Source: Aspidapion aeneum (Eukaryota; Arthropoda; Insecta; Coleoptera; Brentidae). From it: a DNA stretch of 64,000 nt. Shown here in pieces: positions 1 through 64,000 of this stretch (the stretch's first letter is position 1; every line of letters begins with the position of its first letter). The stretch covers positions 62,038,366 through 62,102,365 of the forward strand of contig OY755038.1 in the NCBI GenBank assembly GCA_963576565.1, in the 5' to 3' direction. The position numbers were made by a program, and so were the translations under genes. Under the pieces are notes generated by a model. That model ran no database searches and was not told where the DNA came from. It saw only the letters and a list, made by a program, of their open reading frames with translations.

Positions 1-2778
1 AACTTTAAACAAAAATTTATTTAAATAACAAAAAATTTTTGGCCCAAAAGCCACTAGTTGAAATAAAAAATATGTTACACACACAAAAAGTCCTATTGAC
101 AGAAAATGTGGACAAATTTTAAAAATCAAAAAAATGTAGAAGGTAAAATGTTTAGAACATATCGCACCCCCAAAACTACAAAGATCTAACTCAAAAAATA
201 CAACTTTTCAGGACACACAAATAACTCAGTTATGAACTAGGTCTTTTTTGTAGTTTTATACATAAATCTAATTTTAAAGATGATTAAACATTTATTTTTG
301 GGATGCTTGTTAGAAAATGTATGTTCTAAAAAAATTGTTAACTATTTTTTGCCTACAATGAAAATAAGGGGGGGTTTCAAAAAAAGTTAGAAGTGAGTGA
401 CTAGAGTGACTTAATAAAGCACTTTCCAACCACATGATCTAGAGATTGTGTTCAGTTCATTACTAATTGATGGCTCTCCTCAGATTTGGAGAAAAACTCG
501 ATTTCCCAATTTTAGGTCTTTGTAGTTTTGTGGGTGCGATATGTTCATTTTTTCTCAAGATGGACCCAAAAAATATTTACAATTCAATAACACCCTGTAC
601 ATATACAGAAGACAATGCACAACAAATAATAAATTCTTACGCCAACGAATATGCAATATAAAATACAGTTCCCTGTAAAATAAACCATTTATTTTTGTCA
701 CCAGAAACAAAATATTTTTTTGGAATCTTCATTAAAAAAACTATAAAAAAGCAGCTGATACCAAAATAAAATTTTCATAAATATAAAAGTTATAAGCCCC
801 CAAAAACAAAAAACCCCTGTAACATAAAAGCGGCTTGCGACATCAAGATGCGGTTTTTACCTTTAAGCTTTTCTTGAAAATCAAGCCTTGCAGGTGGGGG
901 TTAGTTTTTTTCCATCTTCCCTAGAAATACCTAACCCCAACCCCCAAAAACATCGAATTTGCGACACCCTGTATAGTGTGTCCCAATTTCGATGTTTTTG
1001 GTGGGTTTCAGCTATTTCTAGGGGAGAAAAAAACTGACCCCCCTTTGCGACTCTAAAATTTCAAGAAAAGTTTAAAGATAAAAATCGCATCTTGATAAAG
1101 CAAGCCGTTTTTAAGCTACGGGGTGTTTTTGAAAAGCCTGCAGTTTGGGAGGGGGTCTATTCATTCTAAAGGAAATTTTATCCTGACTTGAAAACTTGAA
1201 TAAAAAGAGGGTCATTCCATAAGAAAAATTGTAACTTTATGCAACATCTCAAAAAATATTTATAAAAACCGTTTACATCTGTCAATTATTCAAGAAAAAA
1301 ATTATAATAAAGCTCTTTACAGAAAACAAAATTTTCATAAATAAAAAAGTTATAGGCCCCCTCCCAAAGTGCAGACTTTTCAAAAACACCCCTTAGCCTA
1401 AAAACAGATTGCTATATCAAGATGCGATTCTGACCTTTAAGCTTTTCCTAAAATTTGAGCGTCGCAAAGGGCGATCAGTTTTTTCCTATCTCCCCTGGAA
1501 ATACCTGAAACCCCTTAAAAATATCGAATTTGGGACACCCTACCCTGTACAAGGTACACTCGATTTCATAAACAATGTCGCAAAATTTTATCTAGTTTAT
1601 ATTAGATCCGTCAGGGATCCATTTACTTATAACTTAACTAACAAGTTATTTAATGTTTTTATGACAGGCGCCGATCTACAGTTAATAATTATTGTGCCCG
1701 TTGGATTCTTTGTTGAAAAGACTATAAAAAATCAGTTTACACCAATATAAAATTTTTAAAAATCGAAAAGTTATAGGCCCCTCCCAAAATGCAGACTTCT
1801 TAAAAGTAGCTTCAAAACATTTTGCAATATCAAGATGCGGTTTTAACCTTTAATCATCTTTTGAAAATTGAGGCTTGCAAGGTGGAGTAGGTTTTTTTCT
1901 ATCTCTCCTAGAAATACCTAAAACCACCAAAAACTTCGAATTTGGGACACCCTGTACATATTTTTTGAGTTTTGCTTTTTTATTTGTTTTTGTACATTTT
2001 TTGTACAAAATAGAAGAAACTTAAATCTTAAAAAAACATAACAATTTTAATTTGTAAAAAAATATTTTTTTTACATGCATATTACTGCTTTGAATGCATA
2101 TAAACCAAAATGGCGGACGAAGGCTGACATGTTTTTTGTTAGCCAGGATTGACATAAGCCTAGACTTTATGTCTACTAAAGAAATATAGCTCGGCAAGAC
2201 CCGGCCGGCAACTAAAACGCTTTGATAAGGCAAAAATTAGGCAAATATAAATACCCAAATAGGGCATTTTAAAATATTTCGTAAACGTGCAATGTAAACA
2301 ACAAAGCACTAAAATTACGTTTTAAAATATGGTACATATCTTTTATTTTTTAATAATTGGTTTTTCTAATATGAGCCTCACGAAAACACAATAACAACAG
2401 TAACTAACTCTTCAAAACAAAGGTCAATAGCACAGGCTTTTGATTCCAAAGTTCGTTAGGTTTCGACTGACCTCACGACACGATGCAAGTAGAGGGAGAA
2501 GTTTCATGGGGCGGTTTGATAGATAGGTTATTGGACTAGAACAAAAATGGTTACAAGGTAGTTTTGAGTATTTTGGTAATTTTTACTTTTAACCGATTTT
2601 ATTATACAGATACTCCTGCAATTTTCCGACCCTGCGCTGTTTTGACCATGTGTTTATGTGACCATGCGCTATTAAGCGTGCGCTCTTATAACCCTTTTAT
2701 TTTGACCCTCGCTATTTTGCACTAGTTTGTTTAAAGCGCGAACTATTTTTTAAACTTTTTTTATTAAATTTTATTTAG
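1..2778. other. Pkc98E intron with copies of a 'GGGACACCCTGTAC' repeat module
   Basis: No exon is recognised here. Most of 730-1960 is made of copies of one module of roughly 170-250 bp. Each has a GTTATAGGCCCC-like start, a central ATCAAGATGCGAT / TTTTTACCTTTAA segment and an end reading TCGAATTTGGGACACCCTG. Plus-oriented copies end near 970, 1550 and 1960; one inverted copy spans about 977-1170. Short stop-limited ORFs here are chance frames. From 2000 to 2778 nothing is recognised. Confidence 0.6.
730..1960. repeat. Cluster of four copies of a dispersed repeat module
   Basis: The shared words are ATCAAGATGCG, ACCTTTAAGCTTTTC, GAAATACCT and GGGACACCCTGTAC. Copies lie at about 730-976 (+), 977-1170 (-), 1250-1556 (+) and 1690-1960 (+). 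A fifth copy lies at about 4730-4998. Family unknown; probably a non-autonomous DNA element. Confidence 0.65.
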
Positions 2779-63823
<61,045 letters not shown>

Positions 63824-64000
63824 GTTAGTACATTTCACTTTTAATGGTTTAATCTCTTAAGTGGATTAAAGAAAAAATTGAATGTGAACGTATTTTTTTA
63901 ACAAATCAAAAAATAGACATTTAAAATGGGGGTCCAAAATGGCGGACGTTTTTATATATTAACCAATTGAACTTAGCAGTGTTAAGTTTACGTAATATAG

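Noticed and set aside
63824..63844. Pkc98E ending in the window with the stop at 63842
   Set aside because: The seven extra codons do not resemble the conserved NNFD and C-terminal tail, which PKCs need; GTTAGT at 63824 is a usable donor, so the gene probably continues.

Overview
The window is AT-rich animal DNA with large introns, very probably from an insect with a repeat-rich genome. A beetle-like genome is a guess; nothing here fixes the species. The backbone is one long plus-strand gene, an insect novel protein kinase C of the Pkc98E / PKC-epsilon type. Twelve coding exons (about 1.56 kb, 519 codons) are spread over 61 kb and run from the pseudosubstrate and C1A domain at 2779 to near the end of the kinase domain at 63823. 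The 5' exons (C2 domain, start codon) and the last exons (turn and hydrophobic motifs, stop) lie outside the window. All exon junctions keep phase and have AG/GT borders.

A second, apparently complete gene lies on the minus strand inside the Pkc98E intron at 15463-27270. Seven exons between 24922 and 18940 encode a 307-residue MORN-repeat protein that matches radial spoke head protein 1 (RSPH1) in order and length. An in-frame stop just upstream supports its start codon.

Almost everything else is mobile DNA in the introns. Protein-coding relics: mariner-like fragments (8.4-9.3 kb; 51.4-53.9 kb with both ends), a Tc1-like fragment (39.6-40.1 kb), a Tc1/mariner-superfamily element with long inverted ends (58.85-61.46 kb), degenerate LINEs (15.9-17.8, 24.06-24.3, 34.6-36.6, 40.2-44.9 and 48.1-48.26 kb), two opposed Penelope-like copies (28.6-30.8 kb) and an integrase-like fragment (46.9-47.3 kb). 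Non-autonomous elements: hAT-, pogo- and other MITEs, a tRNA-derived SINE (38.9-39.15 kb), and foldback elements. Two foldbacks (25038-25673 and 41078-43983) have exact 9-bp target duplications and arms made of short tandem repeats, as in Drosophila FB elements. The larger one sits inside a LINE reverse transcriptase whose reading frame is uninterrupted if the insert is ignored.

No bacterial-type system, CRISPR array, operon or tRNA gene was seen. The points most worth a second look are the nested antisense RSPH1 gene, a 60-nt in-frame alternative donor in the PKC C1B/hinge region, a 32-nt microexon, the FB-like elements, and the opposed Penelope copies.
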